A stretch of 64,000 bases of DNA, from positions 11,781,113 through 11,845,112 of the forward strand of contig NC_087081.1 in the NCBI RefSeq assembly GCF_026151205.1. The letters run 5' to 3'. Made by a program: the position numbers and the translations under genes. The DNA comes from Bolinopsis microptera (taxonomy: Eukaryota; Ctenophora; Tentaculata; Lobata; Bolinopsidae). The notes under the pieces are model-generated. The model was not told the DNA's origin and did no database searches. It saw only the letters and a list, made by a program, of their open reading frames with translations. This document shows, one piece after another, positions 1-11,287 of this stretch (positions are counted from its first letter, which is position 1; every line of letters begins with the position of its first letter).

Positions 1-3000
1 GCCAACACGTGCAGTATCTAAGGTATTTCAACTTCTCAACTCCTTCATATTCTTCCGAAATTCCGCGAAATTACAAATGATAACTTCACAGTTCACAGCT
101 CCACTCTATTGTTAGATTGTGCTTGTCAGAATCATTTACGTTCTTACAAAACTTACATAGTTTTGGTCGCAATTGCAGGAGTTCATAGAGGAATCCACCC
201 ACGAACTCAGAGAAACTTTAGTCTGTCCAATCAGATAAGATTATTCAGGTCACGTGACTAAAATCTAGACACGTGGTTTATCATAAAAGCCCTTAGTTAC
301 AGTCTACAAACTTCCCAGATATCAAGATCGGGGACAGAGTGCGAAATCATCGCTCGGCTCTTATATCATTTCCAAATTTGGATTCATCCTGGTTACTTTC
401 AAAGTCAGACTGAAAAATCCCAGAGATTGTTACACAATACACATGAAACAATGTAATTATGGTGTAACTCGATTAATGATCCTTCATGTATCGTGCTGCT
501 GATTCTAGTGGGACACCAGGCAGCTACACAAGCCACCACATTCAAGTATGTGTGGTAATAGTGGAGCAGGACTCACACGTGACTATGAATACTCTAATAT
601 GATTGATTACTGGTTAGTGCGACAAAAATGCTAAGAGTCTGATTGGGTGCAAGTCCTGTTCCTCATCTGATCCAGCAGGCTCATGAACGTTGTTGTTGCA
701 ATTTCTCAAATCTCATTGGCTGGGACCTAGCACGTGACTAAAGATCTCTAAAATGACTGGTCCTCACAGCCACCAATATTATGTGACAATGTTACACCAT
801 AAAGTCCCGTATTATAGCTAATGATAATGTGACGGAATGAAATCAACAATTCGCACCACTTAGCGTACGCCGTAATGGTACTCTCCGACAATATATCCGA
901 CAAATATATATATATTTGACATAGTTACGAGGAGACGAATATTTGCAGGGCTAATGAAAGTCAAATATTTCTGGTCATATAATTAGATGAATGCTTTGTT
1001 TTCTTACACTGCTAAGAAGACTGTATCATAAAGGTCCTGGTCCTTTTATAACACCAGGACCCAGGTGTGTTAAATGGAACATCGTAACAGTGAGGCTCAT
1101 TGCTGTAAAATAAATACTGCCGTCCTCAACTATTTCCAACCATCATGGAATTTGGATAACCGATTATTATAAACAATCCAGATCAGTAAATAAACTCGTG
1201 ATGTGTGATGACTACATATTATTATATTCGTCAAATTCCAGGAATGTACTAGATCCGTGCGGTGTAATATTCCTAAACGGTAACCGGGTAATTTTTAAAG
1301 AAACATGTCCCGTCATAGCTGATTTCAGGCAAGGCGTGTTCCGTATAGTATTGGGTTCCTGGTAAATCTAGTTTCACTTTGCTAGTCTATTGACAGTCGA
1401 TTAGAGAGAGAGGGAGACAGTCGATTAGAAAATCCCGGAAATGAAATCAGTAACCATCAGGAACGATTTTTTCTCGACAAATTCCCAAAATTTAGGTTGT
1501 GAAATTACATGGGTAACAATGGTAATGAGTTTCGTGTTACAAAAATACAGTTTTACAAGGGAGAAGTTTGGTCACGTGTAAACCAGGTGTGTTGGGGTGA
1601 ATTACCACGTGCGTACGTTCAGAGGTTCAGTTATTTACAAGTTCCCAGTTTCTATAATTTCTTGACACACGATGAAACAGAAACTTCAGGTTGAATTCTT
1701 TGTAGTATAAAAACTACACCACTAGTCCTGCTAAACAAAGAATAGTAATTAATAAACCACCTTTTTACACTTACTTGATGTTTAGACCACAATATTCGCT
1801 ACTTATTCAATACCTTATAGACAGAATTTTGTTTCAAAATCTCCAATAATGTGGTGTATTTATTAACTTCAGATAAAATGAAACTATTGTAGAAACACAT
1901 ATCCGTGGGTTACCTTACCGTGAATTAATTACTAAACTTTAACAACTTTTCAAAGAAAAGCGTGCATCAACTATCACATGTCATACCACGTGACTAAACT
2001 ATCAACATTGTACATCGGTAACAACTGTCTAGCTCATTAAATTTAGACGTTCTGTTTAAATTTAGACTTCGGGGCGACGATAGTGTAATCTTTAATTGGA
2101 TAGTTCGTGATTTTGTGGCAAAACATTAAACAATAATTATTGGACCAGGTCTAGCTTTGCCCGGAAAGGGTATTATTTTGTGGGTATCTTCTATTAATTG
2201 TGGGATTCACAAATTGCTTAAGTTCTGATTTTCACTGAACCATATTTCAGAAGAGTATAATTTGGACTTACTTTTATTGGAAAATCATTTAAAGATTTAA
2301 ATATAAGGGTTAAAGTTGCGGCAAACATTATGTTATGAATAAAAAAAACTATTATCATTGAGGAATGAAGGCTGAGAACGTAAGACCTAAAATTTGCAAA
2401 CTTTTAAACGAAAACTATGATCTAAGATCCAGTAATTGATTTATGTTTAACTCTGTGCCCTAAACGAAATCAAATTCATGTCCTACTAATAGTTTTGGAA
2501 TAAAAATGCCAGATCATTTCTACTAATACTCCCACTAGAAAAACATCTAATGTATTTAAAAACATCATTTAAAACAACTAGCCTGTTACTTCACATGCTT
2601 TTGTTTTGACTTGAAAGTCCGGAGCAGGCATGGAAGTTCTTGAAACATTTAAAATTCTTGAAATATCTTAAGTTTTTCCATAATAGCCAGTTCATTAGAT
2701 TCCGAGAATATCACGGACACGCTCCACTGCTGAATCATGACTTACAAACATAAAATACTGATAAAATGGGAGACGAATGTTCTAGAATCTCATGGGAAGC
2801 TGTGGCTTTCTGTTGTATGTTAATAGAGTTCTCCTCATGCGCTTAATATTATATGTAAGCGTTTAGTACGGTGACTAAATATATGGGGGTTAAAATGTGA
2901 AAATATTATTAAAAGAGGCTGAGTAAATGGTATTCCGTATGTGATAAAAAACATCGTTTGTTTAAAACGTTGAACACAGATGGTTAGGAATTTTACATTA

Positions 3001-3850
3001 TAGCATACTTGAACGGTATTTAAGCCTATTAACTAGAAGGTATGATTTATGTGTATTATGGTTAGTGTAAATTAGTTTTAATTGATATGGAGATAGCTTG
3101 TCTATAAATTAAGTCTTCCGTCCTACATCCAATTACATCACTCGAATACAGTATGAAAATGAGTGGTTTTAGTAAATGCAAGTGAAAACTGAAATAAATT
3201 CGAAAGTCAGGTCAAATTGATTATTCTATTTCTCTAATAGCCCAGTATTGGTTCAGCACTTTCATGAATCGTCAATTTCGATATATGTAATGAGTATTCA
3301 AGTTCACTAATTGCTCAGTAATTATCTTGCTACAGCGGAAATGCCTTCACTGCAATATAGGCATTGCAATTCTACTATAATATCAAATTCAACACAAATC
3401 TAAGCTTCCCTCCTCCGTTTCCTGTACCAGCCAGCTAGATCCTATCTTAATTTGGTAACTGACGTATTTGTCGCCCTACCTACATTTCCATGTTACACTC
3501 TCCATTACATCACACGACATTATTCAATTACACGAAATATATTACATTGGGGTATATCAAGCTAACAGCAGTGAGTGTTAATTAAGAGTGCTTATTAAGA
3601 ATGTTAATTAAGGGGAAATAATGTTAACTAAGGGAAGGTATATAGACCTGCTCTAAGTAGTTAATATGTTAGTGTACAACAGGATAAATACCCGGAAAAA
3701 CGCGGTAATTTATACGGCAATGATAGTGTGGAGAGTGTTTGACGTCACAGTGAAAAGCATTGTGTAAGGGCGAGAGCTGAGGGTAAAGATAGACAATCAT
3801 ATCAAGACTTTTATCTTTGAAGTAAAGAAGAGCCTCGTTTCACAGGGCAC
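1..3850. other. Non-genic DNA, no supported gene
   Basis: No convincing coding exon was found on either strand. The longest open frame (1509-1694, +) is 61 codons with no recognisable domain. The motif CACGTGAC, usually followed by TAAA, occurs near 252, 577, 731 and 1987, with related CACGTG sites near 1573 and 1606. It could hold introns or distal exons of the minus-strand Ig/Fn3 gene, whose 3' end is not in hand, but none could be recognised. Confidence 0.5.
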
Positions 3851-3856
3851 CCTACG

Positions 3857-4035
3857 GCATAGTTGGTCAGTTTGTACCAAAGTCGTAAAAAATTCGTACA
3901 GTTCGGCACCTTTTTTCAGTTCGGGATTAGTTTGTGCGGACGTGTTAATATTTTAAATCTGAAGTGTAACCTCCCGGACAAAAATCACAAACTTTTCAGA
4001 CTGAAGTTCGTACAGTGCGTACTGACCAACTATGC
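3857..4035. mobile_element. 179-bp MITE with TIRs and 6-bp target duplication
   Basis: The left end reads GCATAGTTGGTCAGT and the right end is its exact reverse complement, ACTGACCAACTATGC. The element is flanked on both sides by CCTACG (3851-3856 and 4036-4041), which fits a 6-bp target-site duplication. There is no coding capacity; the open frame running through it (3863-4105) is incidental. The superfamily is not certain. Confidence 0.75.
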
Positions 4036-4113
4036 CCTACGGAGAGGTATCCTCCAGGTAATTGCGCTGTTAAAGGAGGTACTGCTATGCAGGCATTATT
4101 TGTAGGTATTATT

Positions 4114-5529
4114 CTGCCGTTTTCTCAGAAAAGGAAGTAACGAAAAGTAAGTCCAGTTTTTCGAAATATGGCAATATTGGTATCAATATTTTCAGTAGGA
4201 AATTCTCTACAACATGAGCTACATATTAATGTCTGGAAACGTTGTTGCATGAAATTCTCAAGGAAGTAAGTACCAATTGAGAAACATTATGTTCGGTTTT
4301 GCCCAAATAATTTCTGAGAGAAGGACGTAAGTCCGTGGACTTACTTCCTTTTCTGAGATAAATGATCTATGATAGGAAGAAGTAGTTGGACTTACTTCCT
4401 ATCAAAACATGCTAAAACTCTAAAAACGGAATTTTAGATCGCGATTTCCCAAAAAGAACATAACTTAACTGCCGATCGATATTTTCGCATGAAATTTTCA
4501 GGATCGATGTATAAATACATTTCAATCTTACGTTAGTGCAATCAACATTTTCATTTAGGCCTCAACAACAATTTGGTGGTCGATTTCCAAAAAACGCCGG
4601 ATTTATTTTAGTCACAAAACATAAACATATGAGGAGTTATTGAGCTGTTATTCGCAGAGAATGTTTAGGTTAGGTATATCTTTTAGATCAAGGTTCTTTT
4701 CATCAAAATATCGATAAGTTATCATTTTATGCACTGAAATCTCTCAAAATTGGTGGATTTGCCAAACATGGGCATACTATTATTCAAAAACATTTATTAT
4801 ATGATATGGAGCAATTTAGATTAGAATTTAATAGCTCTATAAGTCATTAAAAGAGCAAGAGTTAAGAAATTTAGCTGTGGAGTCTAAAAATCGGTTGTTT
4901 TAGTCTTATTTATACTCTAGAGATACCACAATTTCAATTAAAACATTTAATGAACTATGGTGAACTATGGACTGAAGCTGGTTTGTGTTAACATGAACTG
5001 TCGACCACCATGAATATTCAAAACAATTTTGGGTTATTTTGTGATATTTTGTGGTATTATGTGGGACTCTATTATGTGGGATTTCCAAAATCCAATAAGG
5101 CATTTCACAAAATACCACAAAATGCCCCTTGGCTTCCCCCCTTAGATTAACATAATTGTTTATATTTGACAATATAATCCAAAATACATAGATCCCAGCC
5201 TCAAAAATTGATCATAACTCATAAGGCTTGAACTTACTTCCTTCTCAGAAAAAGATAAAACAGAGATTTTTCTCAGAAAAGGAAGTAAGTTCATCTAGTA
5301 TGAAAAATTAGCTCAATTATTTGACATAAAAATGATTATTTCTAAGCATATGGACGGCTGAAAGCTTTAATTTTTCTGACTAATTAAAATTTGACTAATT
5401 ATTGATAACTCAACGTGTTTAATTTCGATCTTACGCAAAAATGAAGCGGAGAAAAAACCAAAAACGCAAAAATCGTAATATCTCGAAATGGCGACGATGG
5501 GCTTGCTTCCTTTTCTGAGAAAACGGCAG
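4114..5529. mobile_element. Non-autonomous TIR element with GGAAGTAAG repeats
   Basis: The left end starts CTGCCGTTTTCTCAGAAAAG and the right end is its inverted copy. TATT lies directly outside both ends (4110-4113, 5530-5533), a likely 4-bp target duplication. The inverted word built on TTCTCAGAAAAGGAAGTAAG recurs inside both ends in both orientations: near 4125, 4262, 4315-4360, 4380-4400, 5228, 5270 and 5505. No transposase is visible; the open frames are short. The subterminal copies may be transposase-binding sites (inference). Confidence 0.72.
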
Positions 5530-5533
5530 TATT

Positions 5534-6160
5534 GGTGTGATAACACACATTACTGGGTACCGTAAACCCTAAGATCCGATAAATACAGGCTCTATTAGTC
5601 TATTGTATTAAGGATTGATGGGATGAAGTGAGATATTTGGATTTTGGAGGATGAAAAGTCACATACCATCCTGATATTTTCTGGGATAAAAATATAAGAT
5701 ACGAGAAACAATGTCGGACTGCAATATTAATTAAGTAATTGGCGAAAAGTTTTAAACTTGTTTTTTGTTACATTTTGCCGAGAGTAACCCATATTATGTT
5801 ACCATCGTGTCAGGAATGAAATAAGTAAAGACGTGTTGAACTTAGCTAGACTGAAATACATGGCAGGCTATAATTTGTAGGCAATACACAGTATTAGTAG
5901 GGTATATTAAGCGATAAATATTCTCAAATATGTAAAATATTTAATTTCTCGGTTCAAATACCAGAGCCTGTGTGGTGTTTAGTTTAGGGTCCGTAGAATT
6001 TAAAGGTTTGCGTACAGTAAATTCTTCTGAATAATGTACTTAGCAGGTAATGAGGTTATAATATGAGGTTATATGAGGTTTAAATACGTTATACCCTGTA
6101 GGCTACACTCCTTGAACAAGGAGACCCTTATAACAGGAACCTATTTACCAAATATTAGGA
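5534..6160. repeat. Spacer with one copy of a dispersed repeat
   Basis: A segment at about 5908-5971, ending GGTTCAAATACCAGAGC, is similar to one at about 9340-9397, which ends AGTTCGAATACCAGAGC. The pair brackets the LINE but lies too far from its ends to be a target duplication. The GGTTCAAATACC part resembles a tRNA B box, so a SINE relic is possible but unproven. Nothing else was recognised apart from short TATGAGGTT repeats near 6060. Confidence 0.4.
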
Positions 6161-9100
6161 ATATTATTATAATAATAATAATAATAAGTAGGAATTTATA
6201 CATCGCTTTATAGCCATAAAGAACTCAAAACCCAAAGATTCAGTTCAAACCATCTAAAGCGACTCATGAGTAACATGTACATAAGAACTTATTTTTATGA
6301 AGTATGGATTTTATGAGAAAGGTAATACATGATACTTATACAAATACGTTTTCAAAGAGATGAGTTTTTAGTTTCTTTTTAAATAAGACGATATCGGTTA
6401 GTGTTCTCAGTTGATAAGGAAGCTTATTCCAAACAGAGGGTCCGCAGTAGCTGAAACTTCTCTCGGTTTTACTATAGTTTGAAATAGGAGGAACATTTAG
6501 GAGGAAATAGTCTTCTTCAGTTCTTAGTACACGTACAGGTTGACTTTTGATGTCAATACATTTGATGATATACTCCGGCGCTATGTTGTTAACGCATTTG
6601 AACACGGTTAGAGCAATCTTATACTCTATTCGTTGTCGTATCGGAAGAAAATGGGCTTTTTTCAGGAATGGAGTGACACTGTCCCATTTTTTGATAGCTT
6701 TCCAACCAAACAAGAATCGAACACAGGAATTTTGTACCTTCTGGAGTTTCTTTATTAGAAGATCAGGTAAACCGTATAAGAGTCCATTGCAGTAGTCTAG
6801 TTTTGAAAAGATCAAGCAGTGAATGAGCTGTCTTTTTAGATCGTAGTTAAGCTTTGAGCCTATAACTCGAAGGTTTCTCAGATGGATGTTGCAGCAACTG
6901 ATAATTGAATTTATTTGGTCTTCAAATGTTAGGAATTGATCAAATAGGACACCTAAACTTTTCACTGTGCGGGATGCATCCACAGGGTCAGCTGCATTGT
7001 CAAGCTGTATTGAATCGACCGGACACGAAGAGTAACTGTTCTTGGTCTGTACTACAAGAGCTTCTGTTTTGTTTTGGTTCAGTTTGAGTTTATTTTGGGT
7101 CATCCAGGTCTTAATATCTTCAAAACAATTTGTTATTCTCTCTTCGATTGTTGAGAGATCTCGAAATAGTGGGTTAAACTCAATGTACAGTTGAGTGTCA
7201 TCTGCGTACATGTGGATGTTAAATCCATGTCTCTTTGCGATCTGATTGAGCTCCTTTGTGTAAAGTATAAACAGAATTGGACCTAGAATTGAACCTTGCG
7301 GGACTCCAATTCTAAGGAAGCATCTCTTTGATCTTGATTTATCAATAGTTACTGTGAAGGATCTGTTATTAAGGTATGATGTAAACCATTCGAGAACAGT
7401 ACCTTCAAAACCAAAGTCCCTTTTTAGTTTTTTTAGGAGCAAGTGATGATTTACAGTATCAAAAGCAGCACTGAGGTCCAAAAGGAGGAGGATAACCTTA
7501 CTTTTCATGTCACTGATACAAAGAAGATCATTGTAGATGGTAAGGGTCGCAGTTTCGCAGCTATGATTTGACCTATAACCACTTTGATGCTCAGCATGAA
7601 GATTGTGATAGTCAAGATGTTTGGTCATCTGTTTCTGGACGCTCTTTTCAATGAGTTTCGAGAGGAAAGGTAAGTTACTAATCGGTCTATAGTTGTTGAA
7701 GCTATTGACATCTCCTTTATCATCTTTGATGGCTGGTCTGACAAGAGCACTCTTTAGGACTGACGGAAATTTTCCAGTGACAAGTGAGTCATTGATAATA
7801 AATGACACAATTGGTTTAACTTCATTAAAACACTGCATTAGAAGTTTTAGAGGGATGGGATCCTCTTCACATTCTTTTTTGTTAAGGTCAGAAAGAATCT
7901 TTTTGAAATCATTGTCGCTTATGGTTTCAAATTGGCTCCAGGCTTCACCTTGAAATGGTTCAGAGTGGTCAAGAAGAATGTCAGCTGCAGTATCATTGTT
8001 AATGGCAGAGTAAATCTTTTCCACTTTATCATTGAAAAACTCTTTCATCTCCTCACATAGAGTTTCAGCAGGTTTGTTATTAGGCTTCAAGTTTTTAGAT
8101 ATGTCCCGATCCATCAGCTGATTGACTATTTTGTAGGTATCTTTTTTATTGTCCTCACAGCTTTGCAGACGATTTTCATAGTATAGCTGTCTAGTGGTGT
8201 TTATAACTGCCTCGGCATGCTTAACAGCTTTTTTATAGTCTAATTTTGAATCTGCAGTTTTAAGTCTCCTGTTGTCACGTTCAGCTTTTCTTCGTTTCCT
8301 TCTGGCAGTTTGACATTTTGTGTCCACCCACTTGCTTTGATCAGGATTAATGCTAAAACAGATAAGGGGAGCATGTTTATCAAGAATTCTGCGAAGTTCT
8401 TTGTTATAGAGTTCCGTGGCAGAGTTGCAGTCAATAAACTTGTTGGGGTCATTTATGTCAGATAGCAACAGATCCTCCTTAAAAAGATTTATGTCTATAT
8501 CTGATATCTTTCTGCCCACCATATCTTCTTTGTTGCTTCCTTTGTGGTGAGGAAAGGCAATAGAGAAATTTACGAAGTAGTGATCTGATGTTGTTACTGT
8601 TTTAGCTACATCTATATCTTTTATGTTCAACATATCACACGCATTGCTTCTAGTAAGAACAAGGTCTAAGATTCCACCCCCAATGTGTGTTGAACTGGAA
8701 ATATGCTGGATGAGGCCATAGTTTGATATGAGATGGATAAAATTTATCGTATCAGGATCAGTGAGGTCTTCGACATGGATATTGAAGTCTCCAGCAATGA
8801 TCAGTCTACCTGGAAGGTGAGTTAGACTGTCAAGATATTCATCAAATTCCCGTAAAAAGTCTGTCATTTTGGACATTTTAGCCGTACAAGATCGATAGAC
8901 ACAGCAGAAACGAAGAAGGTCATTGGAACTTGACTTCAGCACACTCTCAACATGTTCAAAGGATTTATGGGTCTTTGTAGGGCGTTTATTGAAGCTAAGA
9001 TCTTTCTTAAAGGCAATAGCGACACCACCTCCTCTACCAGCTCTAGATTGGTGAACAATATTATAGCCTAGGTCTTTAATTTCCGCTATTTTTGACGTAT

Positions 9101-9270
9101 CTCCCTTACGTAGCCAAGTTTCTGTCAGGAAACAGGCATTGATATTGGAGTCAGACAGTTGCTCAAATACTTGTGCAGTTTTATTACATAGTGACCTTGT
9201 GTTAAACAGTCCGACATTTAGGTTGAGAAGCGTAGTCTTCACATGTTTTTTGAGTACTCTGTTCTTTGTC
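6160..9270 (-). mobile_element. L2/CR1-like non-LTR retrotransposon (LINE)
   Basis: A minus-strand LINE whose single long frame carries an apurinic endonuclease and a reverse transcriptase. After the stop codon there is about 165 bp of 3' tail, ending in a GATGTATAAAT-type segment and a (TTA)n microsatellite near 6167-6187; simple-repeat tails of this kind are common in L2/CR1 LINEs. No ORF1 is visible upstream, so the copy is probably 5'-truncated just before the endonuclease. A clean target-site duplication could not be fixed. Confidence 0.85.
6336..9242 (-). CDS. LINE ORF2: endonuclease plus reverse transcriptase
   Basis: About 968 uninterrupted codons. The N-terminal endonuclease/exonuclease/phosphatase fold begins with an FNTRSL motif (residues 13-18), followed by LTETW (about 39-43), AGDFNIH (about 146-152) and TSDHYFV (about 218-224). 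The reverse transcriptase follows, with YRPISNL, LLLLDLSAAFDTVNH, GVPQGSILGP and the catalytic YADDTQLY. The C-terminal DYCNGLLYGLP and HFLPIRQRIEYKIALTVFK segments are typical of L2/CR1-type elements. The protein nicks target DNA and copies the element's RNA into it. The first codon in the open stretch is GTG; the frame is closed upstream by TAG near 9262 with no ATG before the endonuclease, so the true N-terminus is probably missing. With no internal stops, the insertion is likely young. Confidence 0.93.
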   Translation of the reverse strand: MKTTLLNLNVGLFNTRSLCNKTAQVFEQLSDSNINACFLTETWLRKGDTSKIAEIKDLGYNIVHQSRAGRGGGVAIAFKKDLSFNKRPTKTHKSFEHVESVLKSSSNDLLRFCCVYRSCTAKMSKMTDFLREFDEYLDSLTHLPGRLIIAGDFNIHVEDLTDPDTINFIHLISNYGLIQHISSSTHIGGGILDLVLTRSNACDMLNIKDIDVAKTVTTSDHYFVNFSIAFPHHKGSNKEDMVGRKISDIDINLFKEDLLLSDINDPNKFIDCNSATELYNKELRRILDKHAPLICFSINPDQSKWVDTKCQTARRKRRKAERDNRRLKTADSKLDYKKAVKHAEAVINTTRQLYYENRLQSCEDNKKDTYKIVNQLMDRDISKNLKPNNKPAETLCEEMKEFFNDKVEKIYSAINNDTAADILLDHSEPFQGEAWSQFETISDNDFKKILSDLNKKECEEDPIPLKLLMQCFNEVKPIVSFIINDSLVTGKFPSVLKSALVRPAIKDDKGDVNSFNNYRPISNLPFLSKLIEKSVQKQMTKHLDYHNLHAEHQSGYRSNHSCETATLTIYNDLLCISDMKSKVILLLLDLSAAFDTVNHHLLLKKLKRDFGFEGTVLEWFTSYLNNRSFTVTIDKSRSKRCFLRIGVPQGSILGPILFILYTKELNQIAKRHGFNIHMYADDTQLYIEFNPLFRDLSTIEERITNCFEDIKTWMTQNKLKLNQNKTEALVVQTKNSYSSCPVDSIQLDNAADPVDASRTVKSLGVLFDQFLTFEDQINSIISCCNIHLRNLRVIGSKLNYDLKRQLIHCLIFSKLDYCNGLLYGLPDLLIKKLQKVQNSCVRFLFGWKAIKKWDSVTPFLKKAHFLPIRQRIEYKIALTVFKCVNNIAPEYIIKCIDIKSQPVRVLRTEEDYFLLNVPPISNYSKTERSFSYCGPSVWNKLPYQLRTLTDIVLFKKKLKTHLFENVFV

Positions 9271-9826
9271 TAAGACTCTCTTTCTCCAGCATTATTATGG
9301 GACAGTTTTCAGCACCAGAGTGATGGGTGTTACAAGATAAGTATTTAGTCTAGGAATATCCCAAACATTTAATCTCTCAGTTCGAATACCAGAGCTGTTA
9401 TTAGGAGGAGAGGGCTAGACAATCTCCAAGATACGTAATATTATGAGAAATGAGGAGGTAAGCTCGCTAGTACAGCTTCTCCTTCCCAGACTCTAATTCG
9501 TGGTACCCACCCACTGGGACACACTGGTTTTGTAATGTGAAATGTAATGCATTATTGTGTGGTACATAATGTCCCTTAGTCATGTGTGTTAGTGATGTCA
9601 GTCTAATTTTACAGGTTTCCCGAACGTCTGCGCTTAATGCCTTTACTTTCCCATGGAGCAAATTAGGGGAGTCGAGCTCGGGTGGCTTGTTCAATTAAAG
9701 TAAAACGTAATTTCATAAAATAATTAGAATAACTGTTAAATAAAATGTAATATTGTGATAATAATCCTAGATGATGCAATCACTCCAACAAAATCACAAA
9801 CTTGAAAACACAAAAACTTGTCTCAC
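9271..9826. other. Gap between LINE and last recognised receptor exon
   Basis: It contains the second copy of the repeat noted at 5.9 kb (about 9340-9397). A 75-codon open frame (9467-9694, -) has no recognised domain and no matched splice sites, so it is not called. The receptor gene must continue from its phase-0 donor at 9826, but the next exon was not found. Confidence 0.4.
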
Positions 9827-11287
9827 CTTCTGAAAGTCGGAGAAAGGACCAATCCCTTCCCCGGTTTTAGCAGCAACAGCCACCCAACAAGGCAGAGAGG
9901 TCGGGTACAGAGTGAGTTGACGGGGTTCCCTCCCCACATCCTTAAACGTGCTCTCTACTGTTGTGTTATCATCAGCTGGGTTCGTGTAGTACAGCTTTAT
10001 CTGAGCAGAAGGGACGGAGATTTATGGTTAGTATAATAGATAGAGATTTATGGTTAGTATAGTATAGTACTATGTTTACAGTACACTAAAATGTAGATGT
10101 ACCGAAGGGGCATTCTAAGAAGATTCTTGATCTTTTGGCAGGGCCCCTTCCTCATTTAACCCTCAATCACGTTTCCAATCATTCGGCTGAGTCGACCCGG
10201 GAGACATTACACAGATGTGTAACTCCGCATATATCCAATGGATCCTTAGCTACTCCCTAGACTAGGTGACTAACTTAGAGTTAGACTGTGTTTTAACCTA
10301 TCTATGATTGTTAGCTAGCTATTTTGCGTGTACCTATTACCTAACACCATTCTGATACTTTCAACAACTTCGTTAAATCATGATTTAAATGATTTAATCT
10401 CGATTACATTTTCACAAGAAGATTTCTATTTCAGCGTTACATCAACTCTTGCGGAGTACATATCCATTTCTAGTTTCCAAGTTCATAACACAAACCTATG
10501 ACAAACTATCTATCAGACTATACCCTATATAAATGTCAGAAGTGCTCCTTTATACTGTTAACGTACTATTAACAACTTCACTAGAAAGGAAGTTCAATTG
10601 TCTTGCATAACCGGGCCACATTGAGAAAATCAACCTTACTAATCTTAGTTAGGCACCTAAGTAATCTTAATAAGGAACCTAAGTAATCTTAATAAGGAAC
10701 CTAAGTAATCTTAATAAGGAACCTAGGTAACCTGAACATTGAAGAATCACACACTTTGCAAGTAATGTCCCATACATTACAATATGCATGTGTAAAATAA
10801 CGTAGAATAAGCAGCTCTTTGAACAGTTAGAAATGGTATATGCAGGGCCAGGGAGCGCCTAAATTACCAGAGTTGGCAAGCAATTCATCCCGTGTGATTC
10901 ACTAATTGGTTATTCCCTGGATTTGTCCTGTACACAATATGATAACAAGTACACACCATGACCCATGTATACGTGGGGCCGTGTACATTTCTTTCAGGAA
11001 TCCTCAAGTAGCCTGCACCTAAACACGTTCTAACACAGTGCACGTGGTTATCACGTGTGTTAGCACGTGTGTTACATTATACTGTTATTTACAAAAGTGT
11101 AGAACCGTATTATTACATTTGTACACACCACGTGACACACACATCACGTGACACACACATCACGTGACACGCACCTGATAACCAGTAAGGACTCCGTTTA
11201 TATCACGCTGTCTAGGTTGAGACCACCTGATATCCATCTCCCTTTTCTCAATATCCACAAACACAGCTCGTACGTCTTGTGCAGGAG
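9827..11287 (-). CDS. Third Fn3 domain (two exons)
   Basis: Exon 11175-11287 has MDIRWSQPRQRDINGVLTGYQ, with the Trp and the GxxxGY signature of Fn3 strands B-C. Exon 9827-10000 continues IKLYYTN and ends WVAVAAKTGEGIGPFSD, the usual C-terminal Fn3 pattern. The donor at 11174 reads GTGCGTGTCACGTGA and opens into three tandem CACGTGACACACACAT units (about 11128-11170). The last exon ends in phase 0 (donor GTGAGA) and the frame must continue. Confidence 0.83.

Noticed and set aside
5908-9397. The repeat pair around the LINE as a target-site duplication
   Set aside because: The copies lie roughly 200 bp and 100 bp beyond the LINE ends and are diverged, so they are a separate repeat.
9467-9694. 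75-codon minus-strand frame as next receptor exon
   Set aside because: No acceptor/donor pair in the right phase and no Fn3 or transmembrane pattern.
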